From contig FMVL01000007.1 in assembly GCA_900102235.1 (NCBI GenBank), forward strand, positions 1-64,000: DNA of 64,000 bases, in the 5' to 3' direction. The notes below the pieces were generated by a model. The model had not been told where the DNA came from. It was given only the letters and a program-made list of their open reading frames with translations, and did no database searches. This stretch comes from Lachnospiraceae bacterium XBB2008. Lineage in GTDB: Bacteria; Bacillota; Clostridia; Lachnospirales; Lachnospiraceae. Position numbers and translations under genes: made by a program. How positions within the stretch are numbered: the first letter of the stretch is position 1; the number at the start of each line of letters is the position of its first letter. Below are positions 25,623 through 33,042 of the stretch, piece after piece.

Positions 25623-27605
25623 ATGTTTGAGATCAGAGTTCTTGATAACGAGACCATAGATAAGATAGCCGCCGGAGAAGTCGTTGAGAGACCTGTCAGC
25701 ATCGTGAAGGAGCTGGTGGAAAACTCGATAGATGCCGGCGCGACTATCATAACGATCGAGATAAAAGAAGGCGGTCTGAAACTGATCCGCGTTACCGATA
25801 ACGGATCAGGTATCGATCCTTCCCAGATACGGAATGCGTTTCTGCCGCATGCCACAAGTAAGATAAGTTCGTCAGAAGATCTGGATAAACTATATACCCT
25901 GGGTTTCCGCGGAGAAGCCCTTTCCAGCATCGCAGCGGTGAGCCGTATTGAGCTTACGACCCGCGTTGAGGGATCACTTGAAGGAGTACATTACCAGATC
26001 GAAGGTGGCAAAGAGATCATATGTGAAAGTGCCGGCGCTCCCGTCGGCACCACATTTATCGTAAGGGACATTTTCTACAACACGCTTCCCCGTCTGAAAT
26101 TTCTCAAATCAGCGACAACCGAAGGAAATCTCATTGCAGATCTGTGTGAGCATATCGCTTTGTCCATGCCTCACATATCGTTTCAGTTCATCAATAACGG
26201 TGCCACCAGGTTTTCGACATCGGGACAGGGCGACTTAAAGGAAGTTATCTACAGGATCTACGGCAAGGAGACAGCGATGAATCTTCGCGCCATAGATAAA
26301 AAAGATGACGATCTTAAGATGTCCGTCACCGGATACCTGGGACTGCCAGCCATAAACCGTGCGAACAGGGCATCCGAACTTTTCTTTATCAATCACAGAT
26401 ATATCAAAAGTCCCCTTCTTTCACGAGCGGTGGAAGAGGGCTATATAGAGTATCTCATGCAGCACAAGTTTCCTTTCTGCATACTGGATATTTCCTTTGA
26501 TCCCGCCGTGGTGGATGTAAATGTACATCCGACGAAGCAGGAAGTGCGCATAAGCAATGAAAAAGACGTATACGACCGTATCGTTGAATGGATATCATCC
26601 ACGCTGTCAGAGAAAGAGATGCTGGATGATGTCACTTCGGTTTCCGATGATAAAGGGCCGGATAAGGCTAAGCCATCTTCCGAAAAGATAAGACTTCCGG
26701 AGATGTTCGAACAGACGCGAATAAATAAAGCTTCAGAGCAGGATGCAGATACACCGGACGCAGATCATGCTGCCGTATACGAAAACCGAAAAGACAGCGA
26801 TATAAGATTTACGATCGATTTTGATAACGATCCTTCCGATTCCGGATCCGGCTCACCGGAACCCGGAGCAGCTGTCGGGGAACATGTTTCTTCGGTAATG
26901 ATCAGTCCCGATGTGACATCTCAGATGAGCATGACAGCGGAAGAAGAGTTCCGTGAGCTTGCCAAGGGCGAGTTCTCACAGACCTCATTTGCAGATGATG
27001 AGCGGGTGCTCTCACCTGACGCCCGCCGTAATTACAGGATAATCGGTCAGGTCTTTAAGACATACTGGCTCATCGAGTATAACGATACTCTGATGCTGAT
27101 GGATCAGCATGCAGCCCATGAAAAAGTGAATTTTGAACGTTTCATGGCACATATGACAAATAAGACCGAGGTTCCTTCACAGCTGGTTTCCCCTCCGGAC
27201 ATATTTACCGCATCCAACAGGGAGATGCAGATCATAGAGGAAAATCTCGTATATTTCAGCGAACTTGGTTTTGATCTTGATAAGTTCGGTGAACATGAGA
27301 TCGCGATACGTGCCATCCCCCTGGATCTCTTCGGTAACGATCCGGCAAACCTTATCGGTGAGATAGTATCCGACCTTATCGATCTTAAGCGTGGTTCCAC
27401 CCCCGATTCCATACGAACCCGTATAGCTACGATGGCCTGCAAGGCATCGGTAAAGGGAAACAATACCATGAGCGTTGAAGAGGTCGAAACTCTTCTCGAT
27501 GAGATGCTCACTCTTGATAATCCGTATAACTGTCCTCACGGACGGCCGACCCTTATCACAATGAGCAAAACAGAACTCGACAAACGTTTCCATAGGATTG
27601 TATGA
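25623..27605 (+). CDS. mutL: DNA mismatch repair protein MutL, endonuclease type
   Basis: MutL links mismatch recognition to strand cutting. The N-terminal GHKL ATPase has IAAGEVVERPVSIVKELVENSIDAGA (residues 14-39), DNGSGI and GFRGEALSSIAAV. A disordered acidic linker (about 340-450) leads to the C-terminal domain, where DQHAAHEKVNFE (about 493) matches the DQHAx2Ex4E endonuclease motif, with ACKASVKGNN and CPHGRPT as the other conserved metal-site motifs. The protein is therefore a nicking MutL, as expected in an organism without MutH. There is no clear ribosome site; the start lies 12 bases past trpD and may be coupled. It is separated from mutS by the lipoprotein and trp genes. Confidence 0.96.
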   Translation: MFEIRVLDNETIDKIAAGEVVERPVSIVKELVENSIDAGATIITIEIKEGGLKLIRVTDNGSGIDPSQIRNAFLPHATSKISSSEDLDKLYTLGFRGEALSSIAAVSRIELTTRVEGSLEGVHYQIEGGKEIICESAGAPVGTTFIVRDIFYNTLPRLKFLKSATTEGNLIADLCEHIALSMPHISFQFINNGATRFSTSGQGDLKEVIYRIYGKETAMNLRAIDKKDDDLKMSVTGYLGLPAINRANRASELFFINHRYIKSPLLSRAVEEGYIEYLMQHKFPFCILDISFDPAVVDVNVHPTKQEVRISNEKDVYDRIVEWISSTLSEKEMLDDVTSVSDDKGPDKAKPSSEKIRLPEMFEQTRINKASEQDADTPDADHAAVYENRKDSDIRFTIDFDNDPSDSGSGSPEPGAAVGEHVSSVMISPDVTSQMSMTAEEEFRELAKGEFSQTSFADDERVLSPDARRNYRIIGQVFKTYWLIEYNDTLMLMDQHAAHEKVNFERFMAHMTNKTEVPSQLVSPPDIFTASNREMQIIEENLVYFSELGFDLDKFGEHEIAIRAIPLDLFGNDPANLIGEIVSDLIDLKRGSTPDSIRTRIATMACKASVKGNNTMSVEEVETLLDEMLTLDNPYNCPHGRPTLITMSKTELDKRFHRIV

Positions 27606-27667
27606 TGTAATAAGTTGGATCTGATCTGTGAAGCAGATTTATATACAATCATTAAGGAGGTTACAAA

Positions 27668-28297
27668 ATGAAGATCTATTCAGTATTTGATGAGGAGTTT
27701 TCAAACTACGGCCAGGTACTTGAGGGGTATGATACAGCCGGTCTTATCGCCGCAATGAATGCCATACCGCTTCCCGCAGACGGTGTAAACTATGAGCCCG
27801 GGATCGATTCTCTCGAAAAAGAACCCATCTACACCGAACTTAAGGACAAAGCATACGGCGGAATGCCTCTCGAACTCGGAATGTGCTGGGGCCATAATAC
27901 CAAGCTTAACTGCCTCGAATATCATCGTGATTCCGAGATCAATATCGGTGCCGAGGATTTCGTTCTCCTTCTTGCCAAAAGAGAAGAGATCAAGGACGGA
28001 AAGCTCGATACTTCCAAAGTAAAGGCATTCAAGGCACCTGCAGGCACCGTTGTCGAAGTCTATGCGACAGCTCTTCATTATGCACCCTGCCATGTGGATG
28101 CTGACAAGGGATTCAGAGTAGCAGTAGGTCTTCCTTTGGGGACCAATACCGATTATCGCATCGCCGATCCTGTCAATGACGAAGATAAGCTTCTCTGGGC
28201 AAGAAATAAGTGGCTGATCGCTCATGCTGAATCCGCTGAAGCAAAAGACGGTGCATATGTAGGTCTTGTCGGAGATAACATCGACATTGCTCAGTAA
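27668..28297 (+). CDS. DUF4867 family protein
   Basis: I recognise this as the DUF4867 type of conserved protein common in Lachnospiraceae, without known function. It is a 209-residue, soluble, cupin-like protein: GHNTKLNCLEYHRDSEINIGAEDFVLLLA near 78-106 and FKAPAGTVVEVYATALHYAPCH near 120-143 contain histidine and glutamate residues in the order typical of cupin metal sites. There is no signal peptide. The gene has a strong ribosome site (AAGGAGG) and lies 62 bases after mutL, 12 bases before miaA. Neighbourhood in other genomes is often sugar metabolism, which is not supported here. Metal binding is inference from the fold resemblance only. Confidence 0.7.
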   Translation: MKIYSVFDEEFSNYGQVLEGYDTAGLIAAMNAIPLPADGVNYEPGIDSLEKEPIYTELKDKAYGGMPLELGMCWGHNTKLNCLEYHRDSEINIGAEDFVLLLAKREEIKDGKLDTSKVKAFKAPAGTVVEVYATALHYAPCHVDADKGFRVAVGLPLGTNTDYRIADPVNDEDKLLWARNKWLIAHAESAEAKDGAYVGLVGDNIDIAQ

Positions 28298-28309
28298 CGC
28301 GTGGGTATC

Positions 28310-29245
28310 ATGTCCGTTGTTCTCAAACCCAAACTCATAATAATCGCAGGTCCAACCGCTGTCGGAAAATCCGATCTTGGTGTTGAGCTTGCACTACGAA
28401 TCGGCGGAGAGATAATCTCTGCCGATTCTATGCAGGTATATCGTCATATGGATATAGGTACGGCGAAGATCACTCATGATGAGATGAAAGGTGTTGTACA
28501 TCATATGATCGATATCATCGAGCCCACCGAGAATTATCATGTATACGATTTCAAACATCGAGCAAAAAAAGCCTGTGATGAGATTTACTCCCGCGGAAAG
28601 ATCCCGATCGTAGTGGGGGGTACGGGATTCTATATCCAGGCCCTGCTTTATGACATAGATTTCTCGGATCGGGGCGAAGACAGCGACATGCGTTCGGAAC
28701 TTCAGAAAATAGCCGATCAGAAAGGCCCCGAGGCCCTTCATGATATCCTGGCCGAACTGGATCCGGATACCGCTTCGTCTCTGCATCCCAATAACGTTAA
28801 GCGTGTCATCCGCGCGATCGAATACGCCAGACAAAACGGTGAAGCTATCTCGAAACATAACGAAGAGCAGAGGGAGAAGCAAAGCCCCTATGATTTCAGA
28901 TATTTTGTCTTAACCGATGACAGGGATGCCGTGTACGAACGCATCGATGCGAGGGTGGATAAAATGATCGCCGCGGGACTTGAAGATGAAGTGCGAAGCC
29001 TCGTGAAAATGGGCTGTACACCCAATATGACCTCGATGCAGGGAATAGGCTATAAACAGATGCTCATGTACTTAAACGGTGAGATCGACCGGGATGAGGC
29101 TATTCGCCTGATCAAACGCGACTCGAGACATTACGCCAAGAGACAGCTTACCTGGTTTAACCGTGAAAAAGAGCTGATCTGGCTTGACAGAAGACAATAC
29201 AGAGATACCGCAGGCATATGTGATGCGGCATGTAAGATGATATAG
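28310..29245 (+). CDS. miaA: tRNA dimethylallyltransferase
   Basis: MiaA adds the dimethylallyl group to A37 of tRNAs, giving the substrate that MiaB (14703) thiomethylates. The P-loop GPTAVGKSDLGVELA is at residues 14-28, DSMQVYRHMDIGTAKIT at about 38-54, VPHHMIDI-like VVHHMIDIIEP near 64 and the VGGTGFYIQAL motif near 101. The C-terminal SMQGIGYKQ is also conserved. Length is normal. The start is uncertain: ATG at 28310 is used, but an in-frame GTG lies at 28301, and neither has a good ribosome site. The order mutL-DUF4867-miaA recalls the common mutL-miaA neighbourhood. Confidence 0.95.
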   Translation: MSVVLKPKLIIIAGPTAVGKSDLGVELALRIGGEIISADSMQVYRHMDIGTAKITHDEMKGVVHHMIDIIEPTENYHVYDFKHRAKKACDEIYSRGKIPIVVGGTGFYIQALLYDIDFSDRGEDSDMRSELQKIADQKGPEALHDILAELDPDTASSLHPNNVKRVIRAIEYARQNGEAISKHNEEQREKQSPYDFRYFVLTDDRDAVYERIDARVDKMIAAGLEDEVRSLVKMGCTPNMTSMQGIGYKQMLMYLNGEIDRDEAIRLIKRDSRHYAKRQLTWFNREKELIWLDRRQYRDTAGICDAACKMI

Positions 29246-29252
29246 GATCTTT

Positions 29253-30539
29253 TTGAATAAAATGACTGACAGTTTATACGCAATATATAAGGAACTCGGG
29301 ATAAAGCCCGAACTGGCCGATAAAGGTGAAATAGTCCTTGAGAAGTTAAAGGAGCGTTTCGATCTCATAGATGAGACCGCCGAATATAACCAGCTCAAGG
29401 TCCTTAAGGCCATGCAGGACGCCAAAGTATCCGAAAGCTGCCTTACAGGCTCTACAGGCTACGGTTACGGTGATACGGGACGGGATACCCTTGAAGAGGT
29501 ATATGCGAACGTTTTCCATACTGAAGATGCACTTGTGCGGCCTCAGATCACCTGCGGGACACACGCTCTTGCCCTGGCTCTGATGAGCAATCTAAGGCCG
29601 GGTGATGAGATGTTAAGCCCCGTCGGCAAGCCGTACGACACCCTTGATGAAGTGATAGGCATAAGACCTTCCAAAGGTTCTCTTGCCGAGTACGGCATCA
29701 CATATCGTCAGGTCGATCTGAAGGATGACGGTTCCGTCGATTATGACGGGATAAAGGCCGCGATCAATGACAGAACCCGTCTTGTCGAGATACAGAGGTC
29801 CAGAGGATATGCGACCAGACCCACATTATCCGTAGAACAGATCGGTGAGATCATATCGTTTATCAAGTCCGTAAAGCCCGATATCATATGCATGGTTGAT
29901 AACTGCTACGGAGAGTTCGTACAGAAGACAGAACCGAGTGATGTCGGAGCAGATATGGTCGTAGGCAGTCTCATCAAGAATCCCGGAGGCGGACTGGCAC
30001 CGATAGGCGGCTATATCGCAGGAACAAGAGAGTGCGTGGAGAATGCATCATACAGACTGACTTCCCCCGGTCTCGGAAAAGAAGTCGGAGCATCGTTAAA
30101 TGCTCTGCGTGATATGTATCAGGGACTTTTCCTTGCACCTACTGTAACCGCATCGGCACTTAAGAGTGCGATCTTTGCCTCATATATGCTCGAGGACATG
30201 GGGATAGAAGTATCGCCTAAGGCTGCAGATACCCGTTACGATATAATCCAGGAAGCGATCCTGCGAAAACCCGAAAGACTTATAGCTTTCTGCAAAGGAA
30301 TACAGTCAGCAGCGCCTGTGGACAGCTATGTAACCCCCGAACCCTGGGATATGCCCGGTTATGATGCTCAGGTCATTATGGCTGCCGGAGCGTTTATCTC
30401 GGGATCCAGTATCGAATTGTCCGCAGACGGTCCCCTTAAGGAACCTTATTCCGTTTATTTCCAGGGTGGTCTGACCTGGCCGCACGGCAAGTTCGGTATC
30501 CTCAAAGCCTGCCAGTGTCTTCTTGATAGCGAAGCGTAG
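29253..30539 (+). CDS. YnbB-type PLP enzyme (methionine gamma-lyase/aluminium resistance family)
   Basis: This 428-residue protein is an aminotransferase-fold PLP enzyme. The family goes under the names aluminium resistance protein, YnbB or methionine gamma-lyase family, and the activity is not firmly known. The PLP-lysine is expected in VVGSLIKNPGGGLAPIGGYIAG near 235, DNCYGEF near 216 carries the cofactor aspartate, and TGSTGYGYGDTGRDTLE near 66 is typical. The start is TTG 29253, spaced 5 bases from AGGA; an in-frame ATG at 29262 is the alternative. It lies 7 bases past miaA, a gene pair often seen in Firmicutes. The mreB promoter starts inside its last codons. Confidence 0.85.
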   Translation: MNKMTDSLYAIYKELGIKPELADKGEIVLEKLKERFDLIDETAEYNQLKVLKAMQDAKVSESCLTGSTGYGYGDTGRDTLEEVYANVFHTEDALVRPQITCGTHALALALMSNLRPGDEMLSPVGKPYDTLDEVIGIRPSKGSLAEYGITYRQVDLKDDGSVDYDGIKAAINDRTRLVEIQRSRGYATRPTLSVEQIGEIISFIKSVKPDIICMVDNCYGEFVQKTEPSDVGADMVVGSLIKNPGGGLAPIGGYIAGTRECVENASYRLTSPGLGKEVGASLNALRDMYQGLFLAPTVTASALKSAIFASYMLEDMGIEVSPKAADTRYDIIQEAILRKPERLIAFCKGIQSAAPVDSYVTPEPWDMPGYDAQVIMAAGAFISGSSIELSADGPLKEPYSVYFQGGLTWPHGKFGILKACQCLLDSEA

Positions 30540-30551
30540 TTGTAGTATAAT
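30523..30551 (+). promoter_or_regulatory. Promoter of the mreB-to-dacA cluster
   Basis: TTGATA (30523-30528), 17-base spacer and perfect TATAAT (30546-30551). It overlaps the end of the PLP-enzyme gene and would place the mRNA start near 30558, so the transcript begins with the hairpin element at 30568. Confidence 0.8.
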
Positions 30552-30567
30552 ATTGTGTTGCAACGCA

Positions 30568-30641
30568 GAATTGCGGGCATCATGTTTTCCGAGCGAGGAC
30601 TAACGGGCCGCAGCGAGGGAAATCATGTATGGACGCAATTC
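30568..30641 (+). repeat. Hairpin repeat element, copy B, in front of mreB
   Basis: Outer stem GAATTGCG/CGCAATTC (30568-30575, 30634-30641), inner CATCATG and TTTCC pairing with GGGAAATCATGTATG (about 30578-30590 and 30618-30631, one bulged T). The loop (30591-30617, GAGCGAGGACTAACGGGCCG...) matches the loop of copy A at 16143 at most positions. Like copy A it carries an SD-like GAGGGAAA and an ATG (30629) that is in frame with the gene downstream. It sits in the 5' leader of the mreB mRNA. Confidence 0.6.
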
Positions 30642-30667
30642 ATATATGGAAATCACAAGGAGCGCAG

Positions 30668-31660
30668 ATGAATTCATTTGGTATAGATCTGGGAACAAGC
30701 AACATCAAGATATATGACGGAAATGACGGCAATACGCTGATCGAGAAGAACATCATCGCAGTTAATGACAAGGGTGATCTATTCGCATACGGTGATTCGG
30801 CATACGAGATGTACGAGAAGGCTCCGGCCAACATCCATATCTCTTATCCGTTATGTAACGGTGTTATAGCAGAACTTAAGTATGAGCAGACTCTCGTTAG
30901 GAATTTCCTTACCGATCTTATGAAAGGCAATGTTCATCCCGCAGATTATTATGTGACGATCCCCTGGGATGTGACCGAAGTAGAGAAGAGAGCTTTCTAT
31001 GATCTGGTCAAGGAAGCCAATGTCAAGGCCAAGAAGATCATGATCGTCGAGAAAGCCGTAGCCGACGGTATCGGCATGGGTATCGATGTATTAAACGCTC
31101 AGGGTGTTCTGGTCGTAAACGTCGGTTTTGATACTACCGAGATCTCCATACTGTCTCTCGGCGGAATAGTGCTCTCAAAGCTTATCAAGGTCGGAGGGCT
31201 TAAGTTTGACGAATCCATCCGCAATGCGATCCGTACCGAATACAGCCTTATCATAGGCGGCAAGACTGCTTCGTATGTAAAGAACAATCTGCTCGAACTC
31301 GAAGAGGCAGGTGAGCCCGCCGTTGTTTACGGCCGTGATATCGTAACAGGTCTTCCCGTTGAAAGATCCATTCCGACAGATCTGGTCGATTCATGCATGA
31401 AAGAGAACTTTACCACTATCATCGATAATATAAGAGTCATCCTGGAGCGCACCCCGCCGGAACTTGCTGCGGATATCTACAAGCACGGCATATATCTTAC
31501 AGGCGGCGCATCCCAGACAGCTAAACTCGTTCAGCAGATCTCCGCAGGTACCGGACTTAAGGTCAATATTTCCGATTCTCCGATAACCAGCGTTGTTGAC
31601 GGCTTAGCCAAGATCATTGAAGACGAACACTACAGGACGGTAGCATACGCTCCCAGATAA
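30668..31660 (+). CDS. mreB: Rod shape-determining protein MreB family
   Basis: MreB is an actin-like ATPase that forms membrane-bound filaments steering wall synthesis along the cell cylinder. The actin-fold phosphate-1 motif is GIDLGTSNIKIYDG at residues 5-18, the phosphate-2-like VLVVNVGFDTTEISILSLGG near 143-162, and the adenosine motif IYLTGGASQ near 278. Length 330 is normal. The family line is somewhat divergent from standard MreB (for example SNIKIYDGND instead of the usual TANTLIY). I use the ATG at 30668, with AAGGAG 4-5 bases upstream. The frame stays open back to 30629 inside the hairpin element. The gene starts a cluster of at least eight co-directional wall and shape genes. Confidence 0.9.
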   Translation: MNSFGIDLGTSNIKIYDGNDGNTLIEKNIIAVNDKGDLFAYGDSAYEMYEKAPANIHISYPLCNGVIAELKYEQTLVRNFLTDLMKGNVHPADYYVTIPWDVTEVEKRAFYDLVKEANVKAKKIMIVEKAVADGIGMGIDVLNAQGVLVVNVGFDTTEISILSLGGIVLSKLIKVGGLKFDESIRNAIRTEYSLIIGGKTASYVKNNLLELEEAGEPAVVYGRDIVTGLPVERSIPTDLVDSCMKENFTTIIDNIRVILERTPPELAADIYKHGIYLTGGASQTAKLVQQISAGTGLKVNISDSPITSVVDGLAKIIEDEHYRTVAYAPR

Positions 31661-31666
31661 AGGATT

Positions 31667-32539
31667 ATGAGCCCGGTTGTACAGCAAAAAGGGGAGAAAT
31701 TTACCTTTAACAGTAAATATCTCCTTTTTATTTTAACAATACTTTGTACCATATTTATGATTCTGTGCTATATCACGGATTTCTCGGCGAATGCCCTGAA
31801 TTACGCGGTAGGCTTCATTGTCACCCCTTTTGAAAAAGGTATATCGGAAACCGGATACTATCTGGCAAACCGTGCCGAACAGATAGCTACGATCAGGGAA
31901 CTTCTTGCCGAAAACGATGAACTTCGTGCCCAGGTCGAGGAACTCACCGTTGAAAATACGCTTTTACAGCAGGATAAATATGAACTGATATCTCTCAGGG
32001 AACTGTATAACCTTGACAGTGAATATTCTTCATACGAGATGACCGGCGCGAGAGTGATATCACGATCCGCAGGCAACTGGTATTCGTCATTCATCATAGA
32101 CAAAGGCGCTTCCGACGGCATTGAGATCGATATGAATGTCATGGCGGGCGGCGGTCTTGTCGGAAGAGTGACAGCTACCGGTGCTCACTGGGCTCAGGTC
32201 AAAAGTATTATCGATGACGATTCGTTTGTTTCATCCCAGATACTTTCAAATTCTGACATTCTCATTGTTTCCGGCTCTCTGGAAATGTATAAGGACGGAA
32301 TAATCTCTTTCAGTCAGCTGGTCGATTCCGATGATGAAGTCCATATCGGAGACAAGGTAGTCACAAGTAACATCTCGGATAAATACCTGCCCGGAATACT
32401 GATCGGATACATAGATTCGATCAATCCGGATTCAAATAACATCACCAAGTCGGGAACTCTTACCCCGGCTGTCGATTTTGAACACATATCCGATGTTCTG
32501 GTGATCATGAAGCTTAAGCCCGGAGCAGAAATCGAATGA
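31667..32539 (+). CDS. mreC: Rod shape-determining protein MreC
   Basis: MreC is a bitopic membrane protein that links MreB filaments to PBP2 and other wall enzymes. A short cytoplasmic start is followed by one membrane helix (about residues 18-38), a periplasm-side coiled coil (about 70-110, with LLAENDELRAQVEELTVEN), then a double beta-barrel domain (ARVISRSAGNWYSSFIIDKGASDGI, VGRVTATGAHWAQVKSIIDDDS, KVVTSNISDKYLPGILIGYIDSI). All are standard features. It starts 6 bases after mreB and overlaps mreD by ATGA. Length 290 is normal. Confidence 0.94.
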   Translation: MSPVVQQKGEKFTFNSKYLLFILTILCTIFMILCYITDFSANALNYAVGFIVTPFEKGISETGYYLANRAEQIATIRELLAENDELRAQVEELTVENTLLQQDKYELISLRELYNLDSEYSSYEMTGARVISRSAGNWYSSFIIDKGASDGIEIDMNVMAGGGLVGRVTATGAHWAQVKSIIDDDSFVSSQILSNSDILIVSGSLEMYKDGIISFSQLVDSDDEVHIGDKVVTSNISDKYLPGILIGYIDSINPDSNNITKSGTLTPAVDFEHISDVLVIMKLKPGAEIE

Positions 32540-33033
32540 AAAAGGTGATCATCGCTGTTTTGTCTGTCTGGCTCATGTTCATACTTCAGAGCAGCGTTTT
32601 TTCAAGGATAAATATCGGTGGGATAGTGCCCAACATGCTGATAATCATAACAGCATGTTTCGGTTTCATGGAAGGAGATCTTGCGGGGCTTCTCGTGGGT
32701 TTCTTCTGTGGCATGCTCATGGATGTTTTCTACGGATCGTTCAAGGGATTCTATGCAATGATCTATATGTATCTCGGATATCTGAACGGTAAATTCTGTA
32801 ATATTTTTTATCCCGAAGATGTCAAACTGCCGCTTGCCCTTATCGTATCGACCGACCTTTTGTACGGTTTATCCTGCTATGTATTTCTGTTCCTGTTAAG
32901 GGGCAGATTTGAGATAGGCTTTTATTTCGGACATATCATTTTGCCGGAGATCATCATGACCATCATAATGACTCTTCTGGTGTATCCCATCATCCTGTTC
33001 GTTCATAAACGTTTTTACGAGATCAAGAGATAA
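32536..33033 (+). CDS. mreD: Rod shape-determining protein MreD
   Basis: MreD is a small polytopic membrane protein of the elongasome, cooperating with MreC. This 165-residue protein has about five hydrophobic segments, including VIIAVLSVWLMFILQSSVFSR at the start and the family feature PNMLIIITACFGFMEGDLAGLLVGFFCGMLMDVFYGSFKGFYAM. No catalytic residues are known. It overlaps mreC by 4 bases and ends 10 bases before pbp2. Identification rests on hydrophobicity, length and position as much as on sequence. Confidence 0.9.
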   Translation: MKKVIIAVLSVWLMFILQSSVFSRINIGGIVPNMLIIITACFGFMEGDLAGLLVGFFCGMLMDVFYGSFKGFYAMIYMYLGYLNGKFCNIFYPEDVKLPLALIVSTDLLYGLSCYVFLFLLRGRFEIGFYFGHIILPEIIMTIIMTLLVYPIILFVHKRFYEIKR

Positions 33034-33042
33034 TATCGGCTT

